Below, one piece after another: positions 6,311-6,601 of a stretch of DNA of 6,601 nt. Numbering within the stretch: the first letter of the stretch is position 1; each line of letters opens with the position of its first letter. Made by a program: the position numbers and the translations under genes. Below the pieces are notes generated by a model. It was not told where the DNA came from. It saw nothing but the letters and a program-made list of their open reading frames with translations, and did not search any database. The stretch is taken from assembly GCA_024401945.1 (NCBI GenBank), contig JAKSKC010000078.1, positions 1-6,601 on the forward strand, in the 5' to 3' direction. Origin of the DNA: Bacteroidales bacterium (GTDB taxonomy: Bacteria > Bacteroidota > Bacteroidia > Bacteroidales > UBA932).

Positions 6311-6601
6311 TTTTGAGACAATATTTTGTTCTGCACCGCGATCGATGCTTCGTGTATTTCACTGAAGATGTTCCGGATGAATCCGTCGTCCAGGCCGCTC
6401 TCCGCGCTGAGCCTGAGGACATTTTCCATAATCTCATCCCAGCGTGCCGCCTGGATGATGGATATGTTGTTATCTCTCTTGATCTTTCCTATCTCACCGC
6501 TGACGGACATCCTTTTGGAGAGGATTCCGAGCAGATTCTCGTCCAGCACGTCTATGCGCTCGCGGAGCTCGGTTATGCTCCTGTGATAATCCGGATTGTC
6601 T
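6307..6601 (-). CDS. Chorismate mutase (AroQ type) domain, probable C-terminus of a DAHP synthase fusion; runs off right edge
   Basis: The reverse frame is open from the window edge to a TGA at 6307-6309, giving 97 residues. A GTG at 6549 is in frame but is not a convincing start, because family sequence (HRSITELRERIDVLDENLL) continues upstream of it. Chorismate mutase converts chorismate to prephenate on the way to phenylalanine and tyrosine. The all-helical AroQ pattern is present: LRERID with the first active-site Arg, SKRM with the second, GKIK with the Lys, then IIQAARWDEI with another Arg, and near the end SIAVQ, matching the Ser and Gln spaced four apart in the E. coli domain. The position equivalent to E. 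coli Glu52 appears to be Trp, by my alignment. In Bacteroidota this domain commonly sits behind DAHP synthase in one polypeptide, and the open upstream frame fits that, but the synthase part lies outside the window. The stop overlaps the glutamine synthetase start by four bases. Confidence 0.83.
   Translation of the reverse strand, partial: DNPDYHRSITELRERIDVLDENLLGILSKRMSVSGEIGKIKRDNNISIIQAARWDEIMENVLRLSAESGLDDGFIRNIFSEIHEASIAVQNKILSQK

Noticed and set aside
6307..6549. A stand-alone 80-residue chorismate mutase starting at the GTG at 6549
   Set aside because: The frame stays open to the window edge, and the residues upstream of the GTG include the first active-site helix (LRERID), so the GTG start would truncate the domain.

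Overview
The window looks like an ordinary chromosomal segment from a member of the Bacteroidota, probably Bacteroidales, with fairly high GC. Three things suggest this. Promoter candidates match the Bacteroidota -7 consensus TAnnTTTG. Start codons lack strong Shine-Dalgarno sequences. The gene content also fits: a POTRA-less Omp85-like barrel, a chorismate mutase domain of the type fused behind DAHP synthase, and a fibronectin-like plus metallophosphoesterase secreted protein. The organism cannot be named more precisely from this sequence.

Layout from left to right. Bases 1-272 (minus) hold the N-terminal 90 residues of a nitroreductase-family protein that carries a lipoprotein-type signal. 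A 104-bp gap (273-376) follows, with one promoter candidate. Bases 377-2819 (minus) are a two-gene operon: an Omp85/BamA-like outer-membrane barrel followed, after one base, by a DUF819 polytopic membrane protein. Bases 2820-2888 form a compact divergent promoter region with two back-to-back, overlapping promoters. Bases 2889-4883 (plus) encode a secreted purple-acid-phosphatase-like metallophosphoesterase with an unassigned C-terminal region. Its end converges, 5 bp apart, with the glutamine synthetase gene (4889-6310, minus). The synthetase start overlaps the stop of a chorismate mutase domain (6307 to the right edge, minus), which is probably the C-terminus of a DAHP synthase-chorismate mutase fusion.

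Functionally there are two blocks. The left and centre encode envelope proteins: a lipoprotein-like oxidoreductase, an outer-membrane barrel, an inner-membrane carrier-like protein and an exported phosphoesterase. The right block couples aromatic amino-acid synthesis to glutamine synthesis. I see no mobile element, CRISPR array, RNA gene or defence system, and no clearly new multi-gene system. The best second-look items are the altered metal-ligand motif and unassigned tail of the phosphoesterase, the overlapping divergent promoters, the exported nitroreductase, and the ATGA coupling of chorismate mutase to glutamine synthetase.
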